Position numbers and translations under genes: made by a program. Under the pieces are notes generated by a model. The model did not search any database and was not told the DNA's origin. It was given only the letters and a program-made list of their open reading frames with translations. Shown piece after piece: positions 24,623 through 32,956 of a stretch of 41,110 bases of DNA; position 1 is the stretch's first letter, and the number at the start of each line of letters is the position of its first letter. The stretch comes from Hyphomicrobiales bacterium (lineage in GTDB: Bacteria; Pseudomonadota; Alphaproteobacteria; Rhizobiales; CAJQND01), in the NCBI GenBank assembly GCA_028285595.1, contig JANQOW010000013.1, positions 1 to 41,110 on the forward strand, read 5' to 3'.

Positions 24623-26149
24623 ATGGAAACCATCCTCGTATCTTTGGCGGGCGGGCTCGCGCAGGCGTTTGAACCGATCAACCTGATGATGATCATCATC
24701 GGGTGCGTGGTCGGTTTGTTTGTGGGCGCAATGCCGGGCCTTGGTTCGGTTAACGGCGTCGCCATTTTGCTGCCCATTACGTTTCTTGTCCCCCCGACGG
24801 CCGCGATCATCTTCCTGGCCGCCGTCTATTACGGCGCCATGTATGGCGGTGCGATAAGTTCGATTACGCTCGGCATACCAGGTGCCTCCACAGCGGTGGC
24901 GACGGTGTTTGACGGACGCCCCCTGGCCATGTCAGGCCGCGCCGACAAGGCGCTGACGGCAGCGGCGATCGCCTCATTCATAGGCGGGACGATTTCCGTC
25001 ATTCTTTTCACGCTCTTTGCCCCGCCGCTGGCGGAATTTGCCCTGAAGTTCGGCCCGGCGGAAGAGTTTGCCCTCATGGTTCTCGCCTTCGCCACCTTCA
25101 TCGGTTTGGGCGGTGACGACATTCCAAAGACCATATTCTCCATTCTCATCGGCCTTGTGCTGGCAACGGTTGGCCTCGACATCATTTCCGGCAAGCCGCG
25201 CCTCATCTTCTTCGATGCCCCGGGCTTCTTGCGCGGGATCAACTTCCTGGTTCTGGCGATCGGCATCTACGGCATTGGCGAGATGCTGTGGACCCTGGAA
25301 ACCACGGGCGGCAAGGTGATTGTTCACAAGGTCAAGATGAGCTGGGAAAACTTTGTGGGCAACGTTAAGTCGGTCAAAGAATATATCGGCACCACGACCC
25401 TTGGCTCCACTCTGGGCTATTTCGTGGGAACCTTGCCCGCGGCGGGCGCCACCCCGGCCTCCCTGATGTCCTACGGTCTGGCAAAGACATTCTCCAAGGA
25501 TCCGGACTCGTTCGGCAAAGGCAATGTCTCAGGCGTCGCCGCACCTGAAGCCGCCAACAATGCGGCGTCCACAGGATCCATGTTGCCCATGATCACGCTT
25601 GGCATTCCGGGCTCGCCGACCACGGCCATCCTGCTGGGCGGCATGATCATCTGGGGCCTGCGCCCAGGTCCACTGCTGTTCACCGAAAAGCCTGACTTCG
25701 TGTGGGGTCTGATCGGATCGCTCTATGTGGCGAACTTCTTCACCGTGATCATCAACCTGGCCTTCATCCCGATATTCGTGCGGGTGTTGACCCTGCCCTT
25801 CACCATCCTGGCGCCGGTTATCTTCGTGCTGTGTATTGTTGGCGGCTTTGCCCCCACCCAGAACATGCACGATGTCTGGCTCATGCTGCTGTTCGGCATC
25901 GCGGGATACTTACTGCGCAAGCTGAACTATCCGGTCGCACCGGCGGTGCTTGCGATCGTGCTCGGACCGCTCGCAGAACGCTCGTTGCGGCAATCCCTGC
26001 TCAGCTCGCAAGGCGATGTCATGATCTTCTTTGAGCGTCCCATCTCCGCCATCTGCATCGCGCTGGCGGTCGGGCTCATGCTCTATCCGATCTATCTGAT
26101 CATGAAGAAAAAGAAGAAGGCCGACACCGCCGACGAGGCCAGCTCCTAA
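24623..26149 (+). CDS. tctA: TTT transporter large membrane subunit TctA
   Basis: This 508-residue subunit forms the secondary transport channel of the TTT system, driven by an ion gradient. It has about 11-12 hydrophobic segments. The family motifs are GLFVGAMPGLGSVNGVAILL (~34-53), YYGAMYGGAISSITLGIPGA (~69-88) and the second, related motif YFVGTLPAAGATPASLMSYG (~272-291) followed by PEAANNAASTGSMLPMITLG. The paired motifs come from the inverted internal repeat of this family. It ends the tctCBA operon; a strong bidirectional terminator follows before the convergent fhs gene. Confidence 0.94.
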   Translation: METILVSLAGGLAQAFEPINLMMIIIGCVVGLFVGAMPGLGSVNGVAILLPITFLVPPTAAIIFLAAVYYGAMYGGAISSITLGIPGASTAVATVFDGRPLAMSGRADKALTAAAIASFIGGTISVILFTLFAPPLAEFALKFGPAEEFALMVLAFATFIGLGGDDIPKTIFSILIGLVLATVGLDIISGKPRLIFFDAPGFLRGINFLVLAIGIYGIGEMLWTLETTGGKVIVHKVKMSWENFVGNVKSVKEYIGTTTLGSTLGYFVGTLPAAGATPASLMSYGLAKTFSKDPDSFGKGNVSGVAAPEAANNAASTGSMLPMITLGIPGSPTTAILLGGMIIWGLRPGPLLFTEKPDFVWGLIGSLYVANFFTVIINLAFIPIFVRVLTLPFTILAPVIFVLCIVGGFAPTQNMHDVWLMLLFGIAGYLLRKLNYPVAPAVLAIVLGPLAERSLRQSLLSSQGDVMIFFERPISAICIALAVGLMLYPIYLIMKKKKKADTADEASS

Positions 26150-26160
26150 AGGCGGCATAA

Positions 26161-26191
26161 AAAAGGCCCGCACAGCGCGTGCGGGCCTTTT
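26161..26191. terminator. Bidirectional rho-independent terminator
   Basis: AAAAGGCCCGCAC (26161-26173) pairs perfectly with GTGCGGGCCTTTT (26179-26191) around the loop AGCGC. A-runs and T-runs on both sides let it stop tctCBA transcripts on the plus strand and fhs transcripts on the minus strand. Confidence 0.93.
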
Positions 26192-26214
26192 AGCGTTCTG
26201 GTTGGATCAGAGGA

Positions 26215-27888
26215 CTAGAACAGCCCTTCGATCAATCCTTCGTCGTTCAGCCGGATGGCCTCCGCAGACGGTACACGCGGCAGGCCCGGCATGGTCATAA
26301 TCTCACCGGTGATCACCACAATGAAGCCCGCTCCCGCGGAAAGCCGCACTTCACGGATTGGCACCGTGTGCCCTGTGGGCGCACCGCGCAGGTTCGGATC
26401 TGTGGAGAAGCTGTACTGCGTCTTCGCCACACAGATCGGCAGATTGCCGTAACCTTGGTCTTCCCAGGCCTTAAGCTGGTTCTGGATAGCCTTGTCAGCC
26501 GCCACATCGTCTGCCCGGTAGATCTCCTGGGCCACAGTGCGCACTTTGTCCAGCAGAGGCATGTCATCGGGGTACAGCGGCTTGAATTGCCCCTCGCCCG
26601 CATCGACGATCTCCACCACCCGCTCTGCAAGCTCAAGCGTACCTTCAGAGCCCTTGGCCCAGTGCTGACACAGCACGGCCTCAGAGCCGAGGCCTTCCAC
26701 ATACTCCTTCACCGCGGCCACCTCTGCATCGGTGTCGGTGATGAAGTGGTTGATGGCCACGATGGCCGGTACGCCAAACTTCTTCACGTTTTCAATGTGA
26801 CGGCCAAGGTTCACGCAGCCCTTCTTCAAAGCCTCCACGTTTTCCTCGCCCAACTCATCCTTGGTCAGGCCGCCATTCATCTTCAGCGCGCGGATTGTGG
26901 CCACGATCACCACAGCTTCCGGCGCGAGGCCCGCTTTGCGGCACTTGATGTCGAAGAACTTCTCCGCGCCAAGGTCAGCCCCGAAGCCGGCTTCGGTCAC
27001 CACATAGTCTGCGAGCTTCAGCGCCGCCTTTGTGGCGACAACCGAGTTACAGCCATGGGCGATGTTTGCGAACGGGCCGCCATGAATGAAGGCCGGGTTG
27101 TTCTCAAGGGTCTGCACCAGGTTGGGCTGCATGGCTTGCTGCAGCAACACGGTCATGGCGCCATCGGCGTTGACATCGCGGCAATAGACCGGCGAGCGGT
27201 CGCGTTTGTAACCGATGATGATATCCCCAAGGCGCTTTTGCAGGTCGTCCAGATCGGACGCCAGGCACAAAATAGCCATCACTTCAGAGGCCACCGTAAT
27301 GTCAAATCCGGCCTCACGCGGGAAGCCGTTGGAGACACCGCCCAGCGAGCAGACGATTTCGCGCAAGGCCCGGTCGTTCATGTCGAGCACCCGGCGCCAC
27401 GCCACCCGGCGTTGGTCGATCTCTGCCTTGTTGCCCCAGTAAATGTGGTTGTCGATCATGGCCGACAGCAGGTTGTGGGCAGACGTAATCGCGTGGAAAT
27501 CACCGGTGAAGTGGAGGTTGATGTCCTCCATGGGGATCACCTGGGCGTAGCCGCCGCCAGCCGCCCCGCCCTTCATGCCGAAACACGGGCCCAAGGAGGG
27601 TTCGCGAATACAAATGGTCGCGCGCTTGCCGATTTTGTTGAGACCGTCCCCCAAACCAACCGTGGTGGTGGTCTTGCCCTCACCGGCCGGGGTCGGGTTG
27701 ATGGCGGTCACCAGGATGAGCTTGCCGTCCTTATTGCCGGCAAGGCTCTTGATAAACTCAGCGGAGACCTTCGCCTTGTCATGACCGAAGGGAAGCAGGT
27801 GCTCTTCGGGAATATCCAACTTGGCGCCGATTTTGTTGATGTGTTCCGGCGTTGCTTCCCGGGCGATTTCAATGTCGGTCTTGACCAT
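26215..27888 (-). CDS. fhs: Formate-tetrahydrofolate ligase
   Basis: This 557-residue enzyme (Fhs, also called FtfL) uses ATP to join formate to tetrahydrofolate, giving 10-formyl-THF for C1 assimilation or purine synthesis; it can also run in reverse. The P-loop region is [20 protein letters not shown] (63-82), followed by [20 protein letters not shown]. Further motifs are [20 protein letters not shown] and [13 protein letters not shown]. Length matches the family. It is the last gene of the oxalate cluster, 134 bases downstream of the formyltransferase-like gene, with a weak ribosome binding site (AAAGGCAAGACAA). Here it probably captures formate released from formyl-CoA and may feed the pathway that uses malyl-CoA lyase. 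Confidence 0.95.
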   Translation of the reverse strand: MVKTDIEIAREATPEHINKIGAKLDIPEEHLLPFGHDKAKVSAEFIKSLAGNKDGKLILVTAINPTPAGEGKTTTTVGLGDGLNKIGKRATICIREPSLGPCFGMKGGAAGGGYAQVIPMEDINLHFTGDFHAITSAHNLLSAMIDNHIYWGNKAEIDQRRVAWRRVLDMNDRALREIVCSLGGVSNGFPREAGFDITVASEVMAILCLASDLDDLQKRLGDIIIGYKRDRSPVYCRDVNADGAMTVLLQQAMQPNLVQTLENNPAFIHGGPFANIAHGCNSVVATKAALKLADYVVTEAGFGADLGAEKFFDIKCRKAGLAPEAVVIVATIRALKMNGGLTKDELGEENVEALKKGCVNLGRHIENVKKFGVPAIVAINHFITDTDAEVAAVKEYVEGLGSEAVLCQHWAKGSEGTLELAERVVEIVDAGEGQFKPLYPDDMPLLDKVRTVAQEIYRADDVAADKAIQNQLKAWEDQGYGNLPICVAKTQYSFSTDPNLRGAPTGHTVPIREVRLSAGAGFIVVITGEIMTMPGLPRVPSAEAIRLNDEGLIEGLF

Positions 27889-28022
27889 TTGTCTTGCCTT
27901 TGTCCTATCCTAGAGTCTGGATCCAATTCGTGTGCCGTTCATGGGCAACGGACTATGCTCCAGAGATGCGTTTTGTCGAGTAGCTTGTCCCAATCAGACC
28001 TAATAGTCCGCTCGAAGTTAGC

Positions 28023-28940
28023 TCAGTTGCCTAGTGAGCTGCCGGCCGAAACCCCAGCCGCAGCAGCCCATTCGGACGCCGGCACTTTGTCGCCGCCCTT
28101 GGGCCTGACACGCTTTACGATAATCCGCCCCCCCTGCCCTTGAACAAGGACGCCGTCATCGCTCACGTTTACGACTTCACCTGGGTTTCCGTCGCCATCT
28201 TGGCGTCTGGAATCATAGATTTGCACTTCCTGGCCCTGAAACGTGGTCCAGGCCCCAGGCTGCGGGTTGCCCGCGCGGATCTTGTTGTAGGTCTCCGCCA
28301 CCGGTGCTGACCAGTCCAGTTCCACATCGGCCTTTTTACACCAGCTCTCATAGGTGGCTCTGCTTTCGTCCTGCTGCATGCGCGGCGGATTGCCGGAGCG
28401 GAAGGCATCAATAACCTCCAATGTGGAGTCCACCGCTGCCGGGAAGATCTTCTTGAAATACACATCGCCCAATGTGTCGTCCGGGCCGATCTCCACTTCG
28501 CGCTGCAGGAGGATCTCGCCCTCATCCAGCCCATCGGTCGGATAGAACCAGCTATAGCCCGTGTTCGTTGAGCCCCACATGATGGGCCAGTTGATGGAAC
28601 TCGGGCCCCGGTGCAGCGGGAGCAAAGACGGATGGAAACAGATGGAGCCCATCTTGGGAATGTCCCGCGCCGCCTCGGGCACGAAGACAATGACATAGGC
28701 CATCACCATCAGATCGGCATTGTGGGAGCGCATTTCCTCCAGCACCGCTTCGTCTTTGAACTTTGCGGGCTGGAACACAGGGATATTGTTGTCGAGCGCA
28801 CACTGCTTGACCGGATCGAACGGCCGGCCTTCTTTGTCAGGCGCCACATAAACCGCCACCACGTCATCGGTGCCGGCTTCCAACACTTTTTCAAGCGCAG
28901 CTTTGCCGAAGGCCTGTTGGCCCATAAAAATGATCCGCAT
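28023..28940 (-). CDS. Formyltransferase-family protein like the hydrolase domain of 10-formyl-THF dehydrogenase
   Basis: This 305-residue protein has a formyl-transferase N domain (1-~195) and a C domain of the Fmt type (~205-285). It is not a housekeeping methionyl-tRNA formyltransferase. FHPSLLPLHRGPSSINW (102-118) and DGLDEGEILLQ (136-146) resemble the N-terminal hydrolase domain of 10-formyl-THF dehydrogenase (ALDH1L). His103 and Asp139 keep the 36-residue spacing of the catalytic His/Asp pair. The Asn two residues before the His in transferases is Cys101 here; the dehydrogenase has Ile. There is no aldehyde dehydrogenase part. Placed between frc and fhs, it could hydrolyse 10-formyl-THF or move formyl between CoA and folate. 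The ATG at 28940 follows GGGAGGGGAATTAA. The reaction is inferred, not known. Confidence 0.8.
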   Translation of the reverse strand: MRIIFMGQQAFGKAALEKVLEAGTDDVVAVYVAPDKEGRPFDPVKQCALDNNIPVFQPAKFKDEAVLEEMRSHNADLMVMAYVIVFVPEAARDIPKMGSICFHPSLLPLHRGPSSINWPIMWGSTNTGYSWFYPTDGLDEGEILLQREVEIGPDDTLGDVYFKKIFPAAVDSTLEVIDAFRSGNPPRMQQDESRATYESWCKKADVELDWSAPVAETYNKIRAGNPQPGAWTTFQGQEVQIYDSRRQDGDGNPGEVVNVSDDGVLVQGQGGRIIVKRVRPKGGDKVPASEWAAAAGVSAGSSLGN

Positions 28941-28985
28941 TTAATTCCCCTCCCTGTTGGCCGTCTTTGAGCGGCCCTTTCGGAT

Positions 28986-30260
28986 TTACTCGGCAGCTTC
29001 GGCCTTCACCTCGCCCACGGCACCAGAACCGCGGACCCGGTCCAGCTCATCGCCTTCATAGCCCAGAACACTTGTCAGAATTTCGTCAGTGTGTTCGCCA
29101 AGCAGCGGTGAGCGCACCACTTCAACTGGGCTGTCAGACAGCTTGATCGGGCAGCCCACGGTCAGATAGGGGCCGCGTTCGGGGTGGTCCACTTCCACTA
29201 TCGTTCCGGTTTTGCGCAAGGACGGTTCCTCGGCAATTTCCTTCATGGACAAGATCGGCCCCACCGGAATGTCGAGCGGGTTGCAAATGTCCATCACCTC
29301 GAATTTGGTCTTGGTCATGGTCCACTGCTCGATGCGCTCAAAGATCTCGTTCAGCTTGTCGAGCCGCTCAGGCGGTGTGGCATAGCCTTCTTTTTCCTTC
29401 CAATCCGGCTCGCCAATCACATCGCAGATCTTCTTCCAGACCGCAGCTTGGGTGATGAAGTAGGTGTAGGCATTGGGGTCGGTTTCCCAGCCCTTACACT
29501 TCAAGATGCGGCCCGGCTGGCCACCCCCTGAATCGTTGCCTGCCCGCGGGGTGGCATCGCCGAACGGAGTGCCTTCGCCATACTGAGAATACTCGGTCAG
29601 CGGACCGGCAGCGAGGCGCTGCTGGTCGCGCAGCTTGACCCGCGACAGGTTCAGAACCCCGTCCTGCATGGCCGCCAAAACCTTCTGGCCCTTGCCGGAC
29701 TTCTCGCGCTGGAAAAGCGCCGTCACAATGCCGAGCGCCAGGTGGAGGCCCGTGCCGGAATCGCCGATTTGCGCGCCCGTCACCAGGGGCGGGCCATCCA
29801 AGAAGCCTGTGGTTGACGCAGAACCGCCGGCGCACTGAGCCACGTTCTCATATACTTTGCAGTCTTCGTAAGGACCCGGGCCAAAGCCTTTGACCGAAGC
29901 CATGATCATCCGGGGGTTGAGCTCTTGAATGCGTTCCCAGGAAAAGCCCATGCGATCAAGCGCACCCGGGGCAAAGTTCTCCACCAGCACGTCGCATTCT
30001 TTCACCAGGCGCTCCAGCACTTCCTTGCCGGTTTCGTTCTTGGTGTTGAGCGTGATGGAACGCTTATTGTGGTTCAGCATGGTGAAGTAGAGCGAATCCG
30101 CGCCAGGCACATCCACCAACTGCTTGCGCGTCGCATCGCCCACGCCGGGCCGTTCCACCTTGATCACATCGGCCCCGAACCAGGCCAAAAGCTGGGTGCA
30201 GGTCGGGCCCGACTGCACATGGGTGAAATCCAGAATCTTGACGCCTTGAAGTGCTTGCAT
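28986..30260 (-). CDS. frc: Formyl-CoA:oxalate CoA-transferase
   Basis: This 424-residue class III CoA-transferase moves CoA from formyl-CoA to oxalate, producing oxalyl-CoA and free formate. The N-terminal motif [36 protein letters not shown] and [15 protein letters not shown] (with the Asp that forms the acyl-anhydride intermediate) match characterised Frc proteins. A Gly-rich loop (SGGGQPG) near residue 247 corresponds to their active-site glycine loop. Start 30260 is chosen because GGGGAGGG lies just before it and homologues begin at MQALQGVK; an in-frame ATG at 30290 precedes that site. It follows oxc directly, the usual pairing for oxalate catabolism. Confidence 0.92.
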   Translation of the reverse strand: MQALQGVKILDFTHVQSGPTCTQLLAWFGADVIKVERPGVGDATRKQLVDVPGADSLYFTMLNHNKRSITLNTKNETGKEVLERLVKECDVLVENFAPGALDRMGFSWERIQELNPRMIMASVKGFGPGPYEDCKVYENVAQCAGGSASTTGFLDGPPLVTGAQIGDSGTGLHLALGIVTALFQREKSGKGQKVLAAMQDGVLNLSRVKLRDQQRLAAGPLTEYSQYGEGTPFGDATPRAGNDSGGGQPGRILKCKGWETDPNAYTYFITQAAVWKKICDVIGEPDWKEKEGYATPPERLDKLNEIFERIEQWTMTKTKFEVMDICNPLDIPVGPILSMKEIAEEPSLRKTGTIVEVDHPERGPYLTVGCPIKLSDSPVEVVRSPLLGEHTDEILTSVLGYEGDELDRVRGSGAVGEVKAEAAE

Positions 30261-30307
30261 TGTTCCCTCCCCAATATCCTGAGAGCTCATCTTGTGGTCT
30301 TCACCTG

Positions 30308-32077
30308 TTATTTCTTAGAAACCACGCTTTGTGGATTGAGATTGCCGATCCGCCCACTCTCGGTCCCGGCCTTTTCATCGATGATGGCATTTACGAGAGT
30401 TGGGATACCAGAGTCCAGAGCCTCGTTCACCGCGCGGGTCACATCGTCCGGCGAGGTGGCATAAACCCCTTTGCCGCCAAAGGCCGTCATCATCTGATCA
30501 TAGCGGCTGTCCTTCACAAAGACGGTCGGTGCCACGTCGTCCCCGCCGGTGGGGTTCACATCGGTACCGCGGTAGATGCCGTTGTTGTTGAACACCACCA
30601 CACAGATGGGCAGGTTGTAGCGGCATATGGTTTCGATCTCCATGCCGGAGAAACCGAAGGCACTGTCACCCTCAATGGCAAGCACGGGCTTGCCCGTCTC
30701 CACCGCCGCAGCGATGGCTGAACCCATACCGATGCCCATGACACCCCAGGTTCCCACGTCGATGCGCTTACGGGGCTGGTACATGTCGATGATCGAGCGG
30801 GCAAAATCCAGGGTGTTCGCCCCTTCGTTGACCAGCGTGATGTCCGGGCGCTCCTTAATGATCGTGCGCAGGGCCCCAAGCGCGCCATGAAAGTCCATGG
30901 GCACATTGTTGTTCTGCAGCTTGGGCGCCATGCGGGCCACATTGGTTTCCACCTTGGTGCGAATTGCATCGATCCAGTCTTGCGGAGGAGACGCCCAATT
31001 GTCTCCCATGCCGTCCATCAACGCGGTCAGGCAGCTTCCAATATCTCCCACAAGCGGAGCTGCGATCTCCACATTCGAATCCATCTCCCGCGGCTCAATA
31101 TCGATCTGCACGAATTTCTTCGGCGCTTCCCCCCAGGTCTTGCCCTTACCGTGAGAGAGGAGCCAGTTCAGACGCGCGCCGATCATCATCACCACATCGG
31201 ACTCTTTGAGTGCGAGCGAACGCGCTGCGCCTGCCGATTGCGGATGCGTGTCCGGCAACAGCCCCTTGGCCATGCTCATGGGCAAGTAGGGAATACCGCT
31301 CTTTTCAACGAACGCTTGGATGGTCTCATCCACTTGAGCGTAAGCGGCGCCCTTGCCGAGGATGATGAGCGGGCGCTTGGCGCCTTTCAAAACCTCAAGA
31401 GCGCGGTCAACCGCATCCGGCGCCGGGATCTGCGCCGGTGCCGGATCGATCACCTCAACCAGAGAGTTGCGCCCCGCCTCTTCGTCCATAACCTGAGCAA
31501 ACAGTTGAGCCGGCAAATCGAGATAGACCCCGCCGGGGCGGCCGGAGACGGCTGCCCGGATCGCCCGGGCAATGCCGATGCCGATGTCTTCAGCGTGCAG
31601 AACCCTGTAAGCGGCCTTGCACAAGGGCTTGGCGATGGCCAGTTGATCCATCTCTTCATAGTCGCCCTGCTGCAAGTCAACGATCTCACGCTCAGACGAG
31701 CCGCTAATCAGGATCATGGGGAAGCAGTTCGTGGTGGCGTTTGCCAGCGCCGTCAGGCCATTCAGAAAGCCTGGTGCGGAAACGGTGAGGCAGATGCCCG
31801 GCTTTTGCGTCAGATATCCGGCAACAGAAGCGGCATAGCCGGCGTGTTGCCCATGGCGGAACGACAGCACCCGCATGCCTTCAGCTTGCGCCAACCGGCC
31901 AAGATCCGTGATCGGGATGCCAGGCACCCCATAGATCGTGTGGATGCCGTTCAGCTTCAGCGCATCAATCACCAAATGGAAGCCGTCCGTCAGAGCCTTT
32001 GGCTCAGGGGCTGCCTCGGAAACGCTGCTCCCATCCGTTTGTGTATTCGGCAATGTGTCCGTCGCTACCGCTGCCAT
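30308..32077 (-). CDS. oxc: Oxalyl-CoA decarboxylase with an altered ThDP glutamate
   Basis: This 589-residue ThDP-dependent enzyme would convert oxalyl-CoA to formyl-CoA and CO2. It aligns along its length with Oxalobacter Oxc: [39 protein letters not shown], the ThDP/Mg motif [20 protein letters not shown] and the C-terminal ESGRI. Tyr/Glu of QGDYEE, the Tyr of NNGIY and the Ser/Arg of ESGRI, which surround the substrate in Oxalobacter, are kept. In the FRHEQHAG motif the catalytic Glu is replaced by Gly76 (codon GGG at 31850-31852), one base from GAG. About 20 extra residues precede the conserved start. The ATG at 32077 follows AAGGAGAGACCCG. Activity therefore needs testing; the rest of the gene is intact. 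Confidence 0.92.
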   Translation of the reverse strand: MAAVATDTLPNTQTDGSSVSEAAPEPKALTDGFHLVIDALKLNGIHTIYGVPGIPITDLGRLAQAEGMRVLSFRHGQHAGYAASVAGYLTQKPGICLTVSAPGFLNGLTALANATTNCFPMILISGSSEREIVDLQQGDYEEMDQLAIAKPLCKAAYRVLHAEDIGIGIARAIRAAVSGRPGGVYLDLPAQLFAQVMDEEAGRNSLVEVIDPAPAQIPAPDAVDRALEVLKGAKRPLIILGKGAAYAQVDETIQAFVEKSGIPYLPMSMAKGLLPDTHPQSAGAARSLALKESDVVMMIGARLNWLLSHGKGKTWGEAPKKFVQIDIEPREMDSNVEIAAPLVGDIGSCLTALMDGMGDNWASPPQDWIDAIRTKVETNVARMAPKLQNNNVPMDFHGALGALRTIIKERPDITLVNEGANTLDFARSIIDMYQPRKRIDVGTWGVMGIGMGSAIAAAVETGKPVLAIEGDSAFGFSGMEIETICRYNLPICVVVFNNNGIYRGTDVNPTGGDDVAPTVFVKDSRYDQMMTAFGGKGVYATSPDDVTRAVNEALDSGIPTLVNAIIDEKAGTESGRIGNLNPQSVVSKK

Positions 32078-32088
32078 CGGGTCTCTCC

Positions 32089-32814
32089 TTAAGCGCCTGA
32101 GTTAAGATCTAGGGATTTGTCCGTCATACCCAAAAATTCAGTCCAGCCGCGCCGCACATGGGCGTGCAAACGCAGCGTGTGTTCGCGCACCAGTTCGGAG
32201 GCGAGATCGGCATCGCGATCTTCAATCGCCTCAATGATGTGCATGTGATCAACCACCGAGCGCTTCACCCGGTCACCTTCCGACATGGCCCGGTTGCGGA
32301 TCGCCCGCATATGCAAGAACAGCCCGTCGGCAATGTCCTTCAGCATTTTGCAGCCTGAAATCTCCAGGATCCGCTGGTGAAACTGTATGTTGGCCTCAGA
32401 ATATTCATCCAGATGCGCGGCGGCCTCGTCCTTACCGAATTCGGTCACCATTTTGCGCAAGGAGCCGATCTCCTTATCGCTGGCGTTGATGGTCGCCATG
32501 CGGGCCGCCATGCTTTCCAGCGCCGCCCAGACGACGATCATTTCCAAAATCTCGTCCAGCGACTTGCGTTTGATGAACACACCCTTGCGCGGCTGGATCT
32601 CCACAAACCCCTCCTGCTCAAGGCGGGCCAGCGCCTCGCGCACCGGCGTGCGGGAGATACCCAACTCCTCGGACATTTTGCGCTCTTCAAGACGCAAATC
32701 TGCCCCCTCGGCATAGATGTTCATGCTGGTAATGCCGTCCTTGAGCACCTCATAAATGTGGTCTTTGAGGCTGAAATTCAGATCGACGGGCTTCAATGTC
32801 AGTTTGCCGGCCAT
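32089..32814 (-). CDS. GntR-family regulator (FCD subfamily) of the oxalate cluster
   Basis: This 241-residue regulator has an N-terminal winged helix ([13 protein letters not shown], then [20 protein letters not shown] and [18 protein letters not shown]) and an all-helical C-terminal FCD ligand domain (~85-225) with His residues typical of the metal-containing pocket ([15 protein letters not shown]). It is the first gene of the minus-strand operon, 11 bases before oxc, so it probably senses oxalate, formate or a related acid and controls its own operon. A palindrome, TGGTATACCA, overlaps its -10. ATG 32814 is preferred to the in-frame GTG at 32820; the ribosome binding site is weak in either case. 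Confidence 0.9.
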   Translation of the reverse strand: MAGKLTLKPVDLNFSLKDHIYEVLKDGITSMNIYAEGADLRLEERKMSEELGISRTPVREALARLEQEGFVEIQPRKGVFIKRKSLDEILEMIVVWAALESMAARMATINASDKEIGSLRKMVTEFGKDEAAAHLDEYSEANIQFHQRILEISGCKMLKDIADGLFLHMRAIRNRAMSEGDRVKRSVVDHMHIIEAIEDRDADLASELVREHTLRLHAHVRRGWTEFLGMTDKSLDLNSGA

Positions 32815-32891
32815 AAGCACACTCTGCAGCAGAAAATAAGGTTCGAGCGCCCGTGCGATGCAGCCTTTGGCAGATCGACAAGCGCCCGTGT

Positions 32892-32929
32892 ATCTGGTAT
32901 ACCATACACCAGAGACCTTTATCCTTCAA
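32892..32929 (-). promoter_or_regulatory. Promoter and GntR operator of gntR-oxc-frc
   Basis: On the minus strand a -35 TTGAAG (32929-32924) and a -10 TATGGT (32906-32901) are spaced by 17 bases. The palindrome TGGTATACCA (32895-32904) overlaps the -10, the expected place for a repressor site. The 13 bases ATCTGGTATACCA (32892-32904) are identical to those upstream of tctC. The site also lies 53 bases before the plus-strand kinase-like gene at 32957 and could influence it. Confidence 0.65.
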
Positions 32930-32956
32930 CCCACTGCGCACGGGGTTCCACAGGCG

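Noticed and set aside
26368-28143. A 591-codon open frame on the plus strand opposite fhs
   Set aside because: It lies antisense to the strongly conserved fhs gene, its product is rich in His, Val and Gln without any family motif, and it is a typical shadow frame in GC-rich DNA.
28023-28940. Housekeeping methionyl-tRNA formyltransferase (fmt)
   Set aside because: The motif around the catalytic His is FHPSLLPLHRG with Cys instead of the conserved Asn, closer to 10-formyl-THF dehydrogenase, and the def-fmt neighbourhood is missing.
30887-32092. A 401-codon plus-strand frame opposite oxc
   Set aside because: It is antisense to a conserved ThDP enzyme, and its His/Arg-rich composition is that of a shadow frame.
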